Source: Corynebacterium heidelbergense (GTDB taxonomy: Bacteria > Actinomycetota > Actinomycetes > Mycobacteriales > Mycobacteriaceae). From it: a DNA stretch of 64,000 bases. A model generated the notes under the pieces. It saw nothing but the letters and a program-made list of their open reading frames with translations. It was not told where the DNA came from and searched no databases. The stretch covers positions 62,001 to 126,000 of the forward strand of contig NZ_CP063191.1 of the NCBI RefSeq assembly GCF_028609845.1, in the 5' to 3' direction. Every line of letters begins with the position of its first letter. The first letter of the stretch is position 1. Below, one piece after another: positions 16,729 to 26,066 of the stretch. The position numbers and the translations under genes are program-made.

Positions 16729-17742
16729 CTAGATATCCAAGTACTCCACCGGGGGGTGGTTGAGGGCACGCTCGGTGGCGGTGACGAAGCTCGCCGGAAC
16801 TTGGCCCACGTAATCGCCGCCGTTTCCGGACCGGTCCGCAGCAGAGTTGGCTTCCCGGAATGCAGCTTGTCGGAGGGCCTCGGTGTTCTCGAACACTTCC
16901 AAGGTGCTGTCTATCAAAGGAACGTGGGTAGCGCGGGGTGGGTGCTGCGCCGAGTCGTCCTGAAGCTGCGGGTCATTTGCTGCATCGGGTGCCGACGTGT
17001 CATCGGCTCCGAGACCTTCGGAATCGTCATTGGTGTGATCGATGACGTTGCTGAAGCCCCGACCCTTCCCGGAGGAACCTTCCCCTTCCCGTTGGGCTCG
17101 CCCGTCCGCGCCAAAGCCCGATTGTTGGCTGGAGGAAGTTCCGGAGCTGAAGAATCGGTCGAGCTCGTCCAACAACCCACCGAAGTTTGAGGACACCCCA
17201 CTACTCAACCGGTGCGGGTCGATTCCAAATCGGCGGGCCAGGTCATTGGCGATGTCCACGGTGAATTCCCACTCTGGGGCCGTGGTGAAACTGTTCCGCC
17301 GACCGTCGGCGAATCGGTGGTTCGTATTGCCCAGGAAATCCCGCGCAGCGCGTCGGAGGTGTTGAAAGTCATCCCGTTCGGTGGTGCCGCGAATCTCCCC
17401 CGGACCAAGGGTTTGTACCAGCCCCAGGAAGTCCTTCTTGTGGGTTCGGACAACGGCAAGGGCTCCCTTGGGGGTGGCGTAGCTATTCCATGTCGTCCGT
17501 TGCCCCTTTTCGGAGACCTCTAGGCGTGCGAGCTGTCGGCCGTGGAAGATCCGAGTCGTTGATGCGCCATCGCGATCGTCGCGCACGTGGATTTCTTCGA
17601 AGCCCTCGGCTTCGGCATCTCGGCGCGCTACCAGCAGTTTGAGGCCCTCGACGACCGCGGGGGACAGGCCGCCGGAAAGCTCGGCGGCCCGGTCGGCCAG
17701 GGGAGCGTCGGCGTCGGAGATGTAGATCGTCTTATTGGGCAT
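16729..17742 (-). CDS. EXLDI-motif protein
   Basis: The 337-residue protein begins MPNKTIYISDADAPLADRAAEL and ends exactly in EYLDI, the two hallmarks of the EXLDI family (a C-terminal ExLDI tag and an N-terminal segment of about 80 residues including EGFEEIHVRD). Family members are usually shorter. Here a central insertion (about residues 150-320) is acidic, Ser-rich and probably disordered in part. The function of the family is unknown to me. The ATG at 17742 is chosen since it starts the conserved N-terminus; the longer frame upstream overlaps the NRPS gene and is not protein-like. It lies 107 bases downstream of the NRPS gene and a palindrome covers its start codon. Confidence 0.75.
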   Translation of the reverse strand: MPNKTIYISDADAPLADRAAELSGGLSPAVVEGLKLLVARRDAEAEGFEEIHVRDDRDGASTTRIFHGRQLARLEVSEKGQRTTWNSYATPKGALAVVRTHKKDFLGLVQTLGPGEIRGTTERDDFQHLRRAARDFLGNTNHRFADGRRNSFTTAPEWEFTVDIANDLARRFGIDPHRLSSGVSSNFGGLLDELDRFFSSGTSSSQQSGFGADGRAQREGEGSSGKGRGFSNVIDHTNDDSEGLGADDTSAPDAANDPQLQDDSAQHPPRATHVPLIDSTLEVFENTEALRQAAFREANSAADRSGNGGDYVGQVPASFVTATERALNHPPVEYLDI

Positions 17743-17756
17743 ACATATAAGTATGC
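17739..17756. promoter_or_regulatory. Perfect palindrome over the start codon of the EXLDI gene
   Basis: GCATAC-ATATAA-GTATGC is a perfect 6-6-6 inverted repeat in an otherwise very GC-rich area. It contains the ATG of the EXLDI gene in its left arm, so the transcript either starts just upstream or is leaderless. Form and AT-richness suggest an operator for a dimeric regulator (PadR- or MarR-like sites look similar). The regulator is not identified in the window. Confidence 0.55.
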
Positions 17757-17848
17757 ATAGAACAGCGTGGGCGTGCAACGCTCCTAGATGCTGATCGCAG
17801 AACAAGGTCCTGACGACAAAGCCCGGGCTCACCGGGGAGGCGGGTTTG

Positions 17849-20800
17849 CTAAGAACCAACCCCGGCAAGGCGCAGGATGTCCGGAACGCGCAGGTCCGCC
17901 CCCACCGGTAGAGACCTCCAACCAGCGTACCCCAGCCGCCGAGCGGGAATACCCGCCCAGGGGCGCCGCTGGAATACCTCCACGAGCGCCACCCATTCAT
18001 CGAGCAAGCCCCACAATTCCGGTTCCTCTTGAGCAAGCCCACTGCGATCGAGTCTGGACTTCCATTCCCGCAGTTCAACGCAAGCCACGTCGGGGTCGGC
18101 AAATTCGCGCACATCATTGGCGCCCTGCCCGTGTAACGCAGAATGCGACGGAAGCATAGGAGCACGAGGTGAAGCATCGGGCAACAGCGCTGGGTGAATG
18201 GCGCTGGGCAGGATGTCCCGATAGCTCACTCGCAACCCCCGATGAACCACGAGGGTCGCGCCACCTCCAGGCGCCGACCCTAAGCCCGCTCCAGCCGCCG
18301 ACTTCAAGGCCCCTCCGGCCAGCTCAGGGCCCCTCACCCCCGCAGGCAGGTCGTCCTCCCCGCCCTCATCGTGCAGTTGACGAACCATTCGCCAAAGCCA
18401 TTGCGCCACGGCGGAGGCAGTCACAACGTCCTCCTCAATATCCACCTCCGGGTAGCACCCCAAGCGGGAACACACCCGCAGAACGCCCAGTAGCACATCC
18501 GCATGCGCACCAGCAGTGGAAGGCAACACCCGCGGCAAGCGCACAACTATTGCGCTCGAATACGAATTCAGCGCGATCTCGCCGATGATTTTGGATTCCG
18601 CATAGGCAAAATGGGCCCACCCGGGCTCGGTCACACGGGGCTCCCAAAACTCCTCCGCAACAACCGTGGAGGATAACTGCACCAGCCGGGCTCCGGTCTG
18701 TTTGCAGCACTCCGCCAACCAGCGGGGAAGCTCCACATTCACAGCATCCAATTCTGCCCGCCCCGCCGTTGTGCTCACGCTTCCTGCGCAATTGAGCACG
18801 GTGGTGATGTGGTGGTCCGCCAATATCTTGAGGACGCCCCCAGCCCCCGCGCTCCATGTACCGCAGCAAGGCAGTAGGACAACGTGCGGGTGTTGCCGCG
18901 CCATGGTCCACATGCCCCCTCTCGGGATGTCCCCGCGGAGGGCGACGATCAGCTTTCCGTAGGGCTCAAGCAGCCACCGCTGCAACACGGCCGAGCCCAC
19001 ACTGCCGGTAGCCCCGAGCAGCAGCGTGGCGGGGCCCGCCATCCCAGCGGTCCCGCACACATCGGGGTAGGTGCCGGGCTCGCTGGTCTGCGAAGTGTCG
19101 TAGCGCCGACCTGCCTCCAGCACGCTCGCGCCAGTAGTGGAAGTACTCGCGCTGATAGTGGAAGAACTCGAGTGAATAGTGGGAGAAGCAGATAGGTGGA
19201 TCTCGGACGACTCACCCGCCTGATCCAGGCTCCGGGGTGTGGCCGCGCGGTCCGTGGCACCGCTTGCGGGTTTGAGTCCCGCGAGTGCTTCCGCGCTGTC
19301 CGCTGCCAGCAGATCCCGCACCCCCACCGGCCACCCCAGGATGGACCGGGTTTCCGGCAATAGGCGGATGAGCTCAAGGGAGGGCACCGCTTTATCCGTT
19401 AGCGAATCCGACGGTGCGATAGCCCAGCCCAACCGTCGTGACCAGGCGGTAGCCAGGCGTGCGGCAACCCCGCCCTCTTCCGTCGCAGGGCCCTGGTGGG
19501 CAAGGCCCACCCCGGTCGACTCCGTGGCCTTCTCGTTCACAGGGTGAAGAGGCGCCAGCGATTCCTCTTGTACCCGGCCGCGCTCGTCCCGAGTGATGGG
19601 CTTTGCTGTCTGCACGACGGCAGCGGCGGGGATCCGCAGTTCGGCGAGCCGCTCGCGAACCCTTGCTTTCAGGTCGACGTCGATGTTCGCGGCGCCGGAA
19701 AACCATACCGATAGTCGGCCCTTCTGCGCCCGGGCGTGGACTTCCGTGACCCCCTCCATTGCCCCGACCTGCTGGCGAAGGTCGAAAAGATCCACCCGCT
19801 GGCCGGCGACCTTCGCCACCTCGTCCCACCTGCCCGCGAACACGTACTGACCGCCTGCCTTTTCGCAGCGGACGCGGTCCCGCGTCGCGAAGACCGGAAC
19901 CCGGGGACCCTCCGGCATTGCGAGTTCCCCAAAGCTCGGCGCTGGTGAGCCGACGTAACCCGGGCCCACCGCAGCCCCCACTAGGAGGAGCTCGCCGAAA
20001 GCCACGACGGCGCCACCCCGCAGCAGGGGTTCTCCGACCGCGGTCGCGACAGTGGTGCCCGCCCCCGCCTCGCGGGCCGCATCACCCACCGCCTCCTGGC
20101 CCGAAGCGGCAGAATCCCCGATTCCGCCGAGCGTCACCGCTGTGGCCACAACGGTTGCCTCAGTGGGGCCGTAGGTGGACAACAACTCGATCCTGTGGGC
20201 GCGGCCCCCATCCCCGTCCCGGCCCTCACCCGCTTGCATCACCGCTTCCCACCGATCAAGCGCTGCCGGATCCACCGCCTCCCCGCCAATGACGAGCTGC
20301 CGCAGCCCGCTGGTGCGCAGAGCCTCCAGCAGCAGTGGGTCTGCGGTCATCGCATGCCACACGGAAGTAGGCAGGTCCAGGATGCTCAGGCCCGCGCGCC
20401 GGGTGGCGTCCACAAGCTCCCATGGGTCCGCCAAGATGCCGGGGGATAGGGGCACAATCCGGGCCCCGCACACGGTCGCCAGGAAAATCTCCTCCACACT
20501 GATATCCGAGGTCAGCGCGGCACACTGCCCCACAACGTCCCCTTCCTGCCATCCGTAGCGGGCCCGCGCCCCGGAAAGGAAGGCAGCGAGGTTGGCGTGG
20601 CTGACCCGAACGAGTTTCGGCGCGCCGGTTGTGCCGGATGTCGGCAGCATGTACGCGGTGGGCTCCGTGGAATTGGGCGCGCCTCGGGGCGGGTCAGGAT
20701 GGTAGATGCGCACATGTGCGGTGGCGGGGTCCAAAGAGTTCATGTGGACGCCAACAAACCCAGCGTTTCTCAGCGCCTCCAGCCGAGCCGCCACCTCCTC

Positions 20801-22396
20801 CGATCCGGTACAGGGGGTGTACCCGCAGCCGTGGACGTGCGTGGCCAGCAGCAGGTCGACGGGCCGCGCCTCGGAAGTTGGGCTCGGGACAACAACGATG
20901 GCTCCGGGTGGTACCTCCGCGCGGTTCATGGCATACAGCCACGCCCGAACGCCGGGGCGCTGGTCTAGCAGGCGGGGAAGGTCGATGAGATTTGGCCAGG
21001 TTGCGGCCGGTTCGGGGGCGTGCCCGCCCGGCAGGACGGTCCAATCGTCGGCGAGCTGGGCTGCGGGAGACTTGGGATCCGCGGCGAATGTGCGCAGGTA
21101 CGCGGCGATCTGCGGTGCTAGCGGCGGGAGAGGGTCGGGCGCGGTGGACGAGTAGCTGGATGCCGTTTCTGCAGGCGAGGCGGGCGTGGGCCATAAGTCA
21201 GAGACGTCGGGTTCCCACACCCGGATACTCAATTGTTGTGCCGCCGGATTGTTGATGACCTGAACTGTGGTGCCCTCCACCGGCCCGATGTCGGTGACCT
21301 CTGGCATGCCCTCGAGTGCCCAGTCCAGTTCGGGGGCCACCGGTTCCGGCAACACGTTCATCGTGACTGCTAGCCCGTGGCCGCAGGGATGGCGCAGAAG
21401 TTCCCGGCGCAACCGCTCCTCCCGCAGCCATAGGCGCCGCCGGGAACGGACGATCCCTCGGTCGCAGGCCCGAGCCAGATCAGCACCGCTGACGAAAGCC
21501 GGGAAATCCAGCGGGAACCACAGGGTGTTGACCAGGCAAGTCGCGGCAGCAAGATCCCCGGAGAGGAAGCGGGGGTCCACGGTGTGGAAGACGTGGATGC
21601 TTGAGGTTCCGGCCCGCGCGGCGAGAACGGCCGCGGCCGCTGCGGTGGCCATGCTGTCTAGGCCCAGGCCCATGTTCAGGCCCAGGAGGTCCACGTACTC
21701 CGCGCCGCTGAAAGATGCCTCGGAGGTCAGCCGACCCCGGCTTGCGCCCGGCCCATCCGTCGCTCCGGCGGCGAAGTTCTGGGGAAGTCGGTCTAGCTCC
21801 GTTCGCAGGGCCGCCAGCGCCTGCGGGCCGCCCGCTGCAACACTTGCGGCGCGTTCGGCCTGGTTCGCCGCGGCCAGGGCAGCCGGAGCGTCCTGCGACT
21901 CATCCGCCGATGCAGCTTCTTGGTGGTCGCCGCGCGCCCTCTCCTGCAAGGCTGCACCGAGGCTGGCCTCCACTAGGGCCACGGCTCCGCCGTCCAGCGC
22001 GACATGATGGGCATGCAACTCCAGGCACACGCGGCTAGTGGCCTTCTCCACGGTGACGGTGAAGCCCACGAGCGGTACCGCCTGCGCTCCGGTCAGGCCG
22101 TGGCTTTCCCACCCAGCCAGCAGGTCCTCGCACCGAAGCCCCACCACCCGGGCGGGTTCGAACTCGCGCCGCAGCACATAAGTAGTGCCACCATCAGCAC
22201 CGGGGACCCGGCGGACTGCGCACAGCACGATGGGATGTTCCCGGCACACCCGGTGCAGCCCCTCGCGAACCGACTCCTCACTGACCCCAGCGGCGAAGTC
22301 ATAGCGCTTGCCCACCAGGTAGGCCCCCGGATCCTCGCTGGTGAAGGACCCGGCTAGGATGTTCTCCTGCGATGCGCTCAGCGGGATCTCACGCAT
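17849..22396 (-). CDS. Single-module NRPS, C-A-T-R (isonitrile lipopeptide synthetase, ScoA-like)
   Basis: The 1515-residue synthetase has a condensation domain (HHVALDGG, about residues 129-136), an adenylation domain (LPTSGTTGAPK near 590, TSDISVEEIF, LLSTYGPTEATV), a carrier domain (DKAVPSLELIRLL with the phosphopantetheine Ser) and a terminal NAD(P)H reductase domain (LLLGATGSVGSAVL, NCAGSVSTTAG, YAESK). In known isonitrile lipopeptide pathways the ScoA enzyme links beta-isonitrile acyl chains to both amino groups of lysine and releases the product reductively. Two oddities are visible. The A10 motif reads ERGRVQEESL, with Arg where the catalytic Lys of NGKVDR is expected, and the carrier lacks the usual GG before Ser. 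The ATG at 22396 overlaps the ACP gene by 8 bases. Confidence 0.88.
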   Translation of the reverse strand: MREIPLSASQENILAGSFTSEDPGAYLVGKRYDFAAGVSEESVREGLHRVCREHPIVLCAVRRVPGADGGTTYVLRREFEPARVVGLRCEDLLAGWESHGLTGAQAVPLVGFTVTVEKATSRVCLELHAHHVALDGGAVALVEASLGAALQERARGDHQEAASADESQDAPAALAAANQAERAASVAAGGPQALAALRTELDRLPQNFAAGATDGPGASRGRLTSEASFSGAEYVDLLGLNMGLGLDSMATAAAAAVLAARAGTSSIHVFHTVDPRFLSGDLAAATCLVNTLWFPLDFPAFVSGADLARACDRGIVRSRRRLWLREERLRRELLRHPCGHGLAVTMNVLPEPVAPELDWALEGMPEVTDIGPVEGTTVQVINNPAAQQLSIRVWEPDVSDLWPTPASPAETASSYSSTAPDPLPPLAPQIAAYLRTFAADPKSPAAQLADDWTVLPGGHAPEPAATWPNLIDLPRLLDQRPGVRAWLYAMNRAEVPPGAIVVVPSPTSEARPVDLLLATHVHGCGYTPCTGSEEVAARLEALRNAGFVGVHMNSLDPATAHVRIYHPDPPRGAPNSTEPTAYMLPTSGTTGAPKLVRVSHANLAAFLSGARARYGWQEGDVVGQCAALTSDISVEEIFLATVCGARIVPLSPGILADPWELVDATRRAGLSILDLPTSVWHAMTADPLLLEALRTSGLRQLVIGGEAVDPAALDRWEAVMQAGEGRDGDGGRAHRIELLSTYGPTEATVVATAVTLGGIGDSAASGQEAVGDAAREAGAGTTVATAVGEPLLRGGAVVAFGELLLVGAAVGPGYVGSPAPSFGELAMPEGPRVPVFATRDRVRCEKAGGQYVFAGRWDEVAKVAGQRVDLFDLRQQVGAMEGVTEVHARAQKGRLSVWFSGAANIDVDLKARVRERLAELRIPAAAVVQTAKPITRDERGRVQEESLAPLHPVNEKATESTGVGLAHQGPATEEGGVAARLATAWSRRLGWAIAPSDSLTDKAVPSLELIRLLPETRSILGWPVGVRDLLAADSAEALAGLKPASGATDRAATPRSLDQAGESSEIHLSASPTIHSSSSTISASTSTTGASVLEAGRRYDTSQTSEPGTYPDVCGTAGMAGPATLLLGATGSVGSAVLQRWLLEPYGKLIVALRGDIPRGGMWTMARQHPHVVLLPCCGTWSAGAGGVLKILADHHITTVLNCAGSVSTTAGRAELDAVNVELPRWLAECCKQTGARLVQLSSTVVAEEFWEPRVTEPGWAHFAYAESKIIGEIALNSYSSAIVVRLPRVLPSTAGAHADVLLGVLRVCSRLGCYPEVDIEEDVVTASAVAQWLWRMVRQLHDEGGEDDLPAGVRGPELAGGALKSAAGAGLGSAPGGGATLVVHRGLRVSYRDILPSAIHPALLPDASPRAPMLPSHSALHGQGANDVREFADPDVACVELREWKSRLDRSGLAQEEPELWGLLDEWVALVEVFQRRPWAGIPARRLGYAGWRSLPVGADLRVPDILRLAGVGS

Positions 22397-22619
22397 GGGT
22401 TTCGGCCGCCAGCTGCTGCAGCGTCGCAATCGTCGGGGCCGCGGTCATGCGCTCCACAACCCCCGGCCGCTCCGCTAGGCCTAGTTGCTGCAGGATGAGC
22501 ACAAGGCGCACCGAGTCCAGCCCGAGTTCGCGCAGATCTGTGTGGTCCCCGTTGGCGAGGTCCTCCTCGTCGATGTAGAGGGCCTGGAATACAACGTCGC
22601 GGGCAGTCGGGTGGGTCAT
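22389..22619 (-). CDS. Acyl carrier protein of the isonitrile pathway (ScoB / Rv0100-like)
   Basis: This 76-residue acidic protein has the carrier-protein core LRELGLDSVRLVLILQQLG, where the Ser of LDSV takes the 4'-phosphopantetheine arm. In the known pathway it carries the acyl chain through glycine addition, oxidation to the isonitrile and transfer to the synthetase. It overlaps the ligase gene at its start (ATGA) and the NRPS gene at its end, so all are coupled in translation. Confidence 0.92.
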   Translation of the reverse strand: MTHPTARDVVFQALYIDEEDLANGDHTDLRELGLDSVRLVLILQQLGLAERPGVVERMTAAPTIATLQQLAAETHA

Positions 22620-24346
22620 GGGTCCTCCTGGGTCCCTACCGCCGCGGCCCGTGGTTCGTCGGGGTTGGCGGTGGGAAAAGTCTGTGGTTCGGTAAAGCGG
22701 CGCGTCAGCTCGTGGCGCCTGATTTTTCCGGACGCCGTCCTCGACAAAGCGCCAGTGATCACGATGCGCGCGGGCCGTGCCTCAGCGCCGGCCCGGTCGC
22801 GGAAAGCTGCGGCGATGCTGCGCTGGAGCCGACGCTGTTGCCGCTCGTCGAGGTTGGGGTCGGCGGGCACGACGGCCAGTCCGACGAGCGCGCCGAAGGT
22901 GGCGTCCGGAATAGAAAATGCACCGGCATCCGCAACCCCCGGGACGCTGCGGGCGATGGCGTCCACATCATCGGGGTTGACATTGGCGCCGCCGCAGATG
23001 ATGAGCTCGCTGACCCGGCCCCGCAGGTACACCAGTACCGGGCCATCTGGGTGGACGGTGCGGACCTCAACGCGATCGCCGGTGTTTAGCCAGCCCTCGT
23101 GCAGCACGTCTGCAGTCTGCTGGGGGCGCCCGAAGTAGCCGAGCATGCGGGCGGGGGTGCGGATCCACAAGGTTCCCTCCCGATCGCTGCCGGGGTGAAG
23201 GGGTGAGGGGTCGGTGGGTAGGGGGCATGCCTCGGGCAACGGCGCGGGCTTGGCAAGCGGGTCCGCAAGCACACACAACTGCACGCCCGGATAGGGGGTC
23301 CCCACACAGGCGGAGTCGATGAGCTCCAGGGAGCTACTGCCGGACCCGGCCATATCGGCGCTGGTCGGCAGGCACAGCGCGGTGCACCCAGTCTCGGAGA
23401 GGCCGTAGATTTGGGCCGTCCGCACGCCGGAGGCCTCCACCGCGGCGACATCCTCCCGCACCGCCCGGGATCCCCCGAACACGATGAGGCGCAAGGAGCT
23501 GGGGCATCTGGGCGGATTGCCCGCTGTGGCAGTCCGCAGGCTGGCGGCGACCCGTCCCAGCAGCGTGGGAACCATGCACACCGTGGCCACGGACCAGCGG
23601 TGCAGGGTGGCCAGCAAATCCTCGTGTCCATTCGCGCCGGTCGCCCCAGCCGTTGCTGCGGGGCCGGTGACCGTGTGACAACCGGAGGCCAGGCCGTTGA
23701 GCACCCACCACAAACCGCCGATGTGGCTTGCGGGAAGGGGAGTGTACGTGACCTCCTCCGGGCGCCAGGTGATCCAGTCCACGTTGTGGGCCCGCAGGGT
23801 ATCGGGGATGGCCAGGAAGGAGCGGGCGGGTAGCACCACAGCCTTGGGAGCTCCCGTCGTGCCGCTGGTGAACAGCATGGCCTGGGGTACCTCCGGCTGG
23901 AACGGCGGGGCCTGGAGGTCGCCGCGGGGTGGGTTCATGGGGTCGCCAGTGGCCGTGTCGTTATCGCTGATGGCCGCGACGTCATCACCAGTGGCCCGAA
24001 GGACAATGCGGGGACCAATGGTGTCCGCGTAGGCATCCAGCGTCGCTTGCGGTAGGCAGTGATCCGCCACGGCGGGTACAGCCCCTGCCCACATGCAGGC
24101 GAGGATGCGAACGTAGGACGCGGCGGAGCTATCGGAGACAACGAGCACGCGATCCCCCGGGTGGAGGGTGCCGCCCGGAGTCAGAGAGTCCAGGCGATCG
24201 GCCTCTTGCTCAACCACCTGAACTAGCTGACGGTAGGTGAGGGTGAGCTGGCCATCCGTGCTGGAGAGGGCCGGGGAATCCGGCCGGTGGCGGGCGTGTT
24301 CCACCACGCGCTGCAGCACGCCAGTGGGGCTGGGTTGTTCGCTCAC
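22616..24346 (-). CDS. Acyl-ACP ligase / fatty-acid adenylating enzyme (ScoC / FadD10-like)
   Basis: The 576-residue member of the ANL superfamily has the P-loop AMLFTSGTTGAPKAVVLP, the A5-type IYGLSETGCTALCLP, the hinge GRVSELIICGGANVNP, and a C-terminal SRTASGKIRRHEL with the adenylation lysine intact. In isonitrile pathways this enzyme activates a fatty acid with ATP and loads it onto the ScoB carrier. The start is a GTG at 24346 forming GTGA with the stop of the thioesterase gene; the frame is open far upstream but that part lies antisense-like within the thioesterase gene and is not real. The stop overlaps the ACP start. Confidence 0.9.
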   Translation of the reverse strand: MSEQPSPTGVLQRVVEHARHRPDSPALSSTDGQLTLTYRQLVQVVEQEADRLDSLTPGGTLHPGDRVLVVSDSSAASYVRILACMWAGAVPAVADHCLPQATLDAYADTIGPRIVLRATGDDVAAISDNDTATGDPMNPPRGDLQAPPFQPEVPQAMLFTSGTTGAPKAVVLPARSFLAIPDTLRAHNVDWITWRPEEVTYTPLPASHIGGLWWVLNGLASGCHTVTGPAATAGATGANGHEDLLATLHRWSVATVCMVPTLLGRVAASLRTATAGNPPRCPSSLRLIVFGGSRAVREDVAAVEASGVRTAQIYGLSETGCTALCLPTSADMAGSGSSSLELIDSACVGTPYPGVQLCVLADPLAKPAPLPEACPLPTDPSPLHPGSDREGTLWIRTPARMLGYFGRPQQTADVLHEGWLNTGDRVEVRTVHPDGPVLVYLRGRVSELIICGGANVNPDDVDAIARSVPGVADAGAFSIPDATFGALVGLAVVPADPNLDERQQRRLQRSIAAAFRDRAGAEARPARIVITGALSRTASGKIRRHELTRRFTEPQTFPTANPDEPRAAAVGTQEDP

Positions 24347-25065
24347 CGGGCCCCCTTCGGGCGGTGGGTCGTGGGAGGGGCGGATTCGGAGTCGTCTTCG
24401 CGAAGCAGCACGGCGATGGTGACGTTTCCCCGGGCCCTGCCGCGCGCGTCGCTTTCCGGCGCCTCGCCCTCTGCGGGAGCCGCGCCACCCTGGGGTGCCT
24501 GTGGGCCCGGGGAACCGTCCCCGCCCCAAAACTCCACCGCCGTGTCCATCTGAACGTACCGGTGCCGCCGGTGTACCAAACGCATCCCCGTCACGCGGAT
24601 TACCCCGGTGAACTGGCGGGCATCGATCGGTGCGAGGAACTCGCTGTCGTTTCGCTGGATCAGCACGTCCGGTAGTTGTCGGGTGCGCAGGTCCGCCGCC
24701 GTCCACCCCAGGAGGGGCGCGATATCCCCGCGTCGCACGGCCTCCGCCAGCAGGCAATAGAACAACTGGTTGTACGCGATGATGAACTCTGCGGCATTGA
24801 AGTGCCCCGTGTCCTGAATGTAGGCGGAGGTGGGGATGCCAAAGCGCCCCACCGCGGCCAACTCCGGTCCACCGGCCAGGTAGCAGGCGTGCTGGAGGTA
24901 CCGGCATCCTTTCGCCGTGTAGGGCTTCAGCGTCCCGGCGACGAGCTTCTCCGGGATGGCCTCCTCGGCATCCGCGATGCCCGTGCGCCCCCCGGCAGTG
25001 ATCGAAACTGGGGCCCGTAGGCTGTGCCGGTTGGGCTTGCCCCGCCGCGCTGTCACTGCATTCAT
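24343..25065 (-). CDS. FcoT-type hotdog thioesterase homolog (ScoD-like)
   Basis: The 240-residue protein resembles FcoT (Rv0098) and ScoD of isonitrile clusters: LVAGTLKPYTAKGCRYLQ near the N-terminus, GHFNAAEFIIAYNQLFYCLLAE in the hotdog helix, and FTGVIRVTGMRLVHRRHRYVQMDT in the sheet. ScoD does not act as a plain thioesterase in the known route: it is proposed to add glycine to an alpha,beta-unsaturated acyl-ACP by Michael addition. The last 60 residues are Gly/Ala-rich with low complexity, a feature of this protein. ATGA overlap with the oxidase gene and GTGA with the ligase gene. Confidence 0.88.
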   Translation of the reverse strand: MNAVTARRGKPNRHSLRAPVSITAGGRTGIADAEEAIPEKLVAGTLKPYTAKGCRYLQHACYLAGGPELAAVGRFGIPTSAYIQDTGHFNAAEFIIAYNQLFYCLLAEAVRRGDIAPLLGWTAADLRTRQLPDVLIQRNDSEFLAPIDARQFTGVIRVTGMRLVHRRHRYVQMDTAVEFWGGDGSPGPQAPQGGAAPAEGEAPESDARGRARGNVTIAVLLREDDSESAPPTTHRPKGAR

Positions 25066-25985
25066 GCCGGCAGGCCGGGGGTGGGGTGGCCATCGACCAT
25101 CGTCAGCCGGTGGGTCGTCACGGTGCCCGGGGTGGAGCCGTGCTTGGCCCGGTGGGTGAGCACGCGGTTATCCCACAGCAGGGCATCGCCCACGCCGAAG
25201 TGCTGCGTGTGCACCAGGGGGTGGGTCTCGGGGTTGATGTCCGCCGACTGGCCGCTGATGTGCAGCAGCTCGGTGAGAACATCCGGCTTTAGCGGCTCGC
25301 CCTTTCCCGCACCGCGCCCCTCGGGGCTGCTGGGGAGTGCATCGGCGGGATCCGGCCGGTAGATGCTTTCGGTGAAGGCCTCGCAGATGTAGAGGTATTC
25401 CTCCCCGGTCACGGGGTGCTTCAGAGCCGTGGGCCAGTATTGCGGGGGCGTGACCTCCTCGATTTCCTGCAGCACCTCCCCAATGGGACGGTAGACGTCA
25501 CTGGGCCGAATCTTCACATAGCGCCGCGGGGAGTTAACGCTGCGGGTGCCGCGCACTCGCTGTTTGAGCTCCTCCGGCACCTGGGCCCATGCCTGGGTGA
25601 GATCCACGAAGTAGGTTCCCCGGTCCGTTCCCGGCACGGCGAGGGGCAGTGTCATGGTGAAGGCGAAGGGCTCTGGCATGAATTGGTAATCAATATGCCA
25701 AAAGGCGCCGGTTTTGGGTACGCCGCCAGCGGATTGATCATTGGAGGAAACGAAAATCTCCGGGTATTCGGGGTGGTGGTAAATCGGCTCGTAGTATTTG
25801 CGGACCTCACCGAGATGGCGCCCAAACGCCAGGAACTGCTCTGGGGTGGGGTTGAAGTCCTTCAGCACTACCAGCTTGTGGCGGTAAATTGCCTCCCGGA
25901 GTTCACCGGCGTCAATGCCGGTGGGATTGGCGGGATCGATGCCGTGGATTTCAGCTCCGAGTCCGCTGCCGTGAATATCGAGCAT
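25062..25985 (-). CDS. Non-heme iron(II), 2-oxoglutarate-dependent isonitrile-forming oxidase (ScoE / Rv0097-like, TauD fold)
   Basis: The 307-residue TauD/TfdA-family protein has the iron triad: FWHIDYQF gives His97 and Asp99, and THRLTMVDG gives the distal His near 292 with Arg next to it. The insertion VKIRPSDVYRPIGEVLQEIEEV and ICEAFTESIYRPD, unlike taurine dioxygenases, matches the ScoE/Rv0097 group as I recall it. In that group the enzyme oxidatively decarboxylates an N-carboxymethyl-beta-amino acyl intermediate to an isonitrile. The ATG at 25985 follows GGAAAGGA, a good ribosome site, so this is the first gene of the tightly coupled block. It lies 81 bases downstream of the importer ATPase gene. 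Confidence 0.9.
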   Translation of the reverse strand: MLDIHGSGLGAEIHGIDPANPTGIDAGELREAIYRHKLVVLKDFNPTPEQFLAFGRHLGEVRKYYEPIYHHPEYPEIFVSSNDQSAGGVPKTGAFWHIDYQFMPEPFAFTMTLPLAVPGTDRGTYFVDLTQAWAQVPEELKQRVRGTRSVNSPRRYVKIRPSDVYRPIGEVLQEIEEVTPPQYWPTALKHPVTGEEYLYICEAFTESIYRPDPADALPSSPEGRGAGKGEPLKPDVLTELLHISGQSADINPETHPLVHTQHFGVGDALLWDNRVLTHRAKHGSTPGTVTTHRLTMVDGHPTPGLPA

Positions 25986-26066
25986 AATGTGAGAGTCCTT
26001 TCCTAAGATGTAGGGGAGGGAAATAGGGGGTTCGTTTCCACTTCTCGTGAATGCTGCAGGTAGCCG

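Noticed and set aside
24347..25093. N-terminal extension of the acyl-ligase frame
   Set aside because: It overlaps the thioesterase gene completely and is Arg/Gly/His-biased; the GTG at 24346 forms a GTGA junction and begins the ligase fold.
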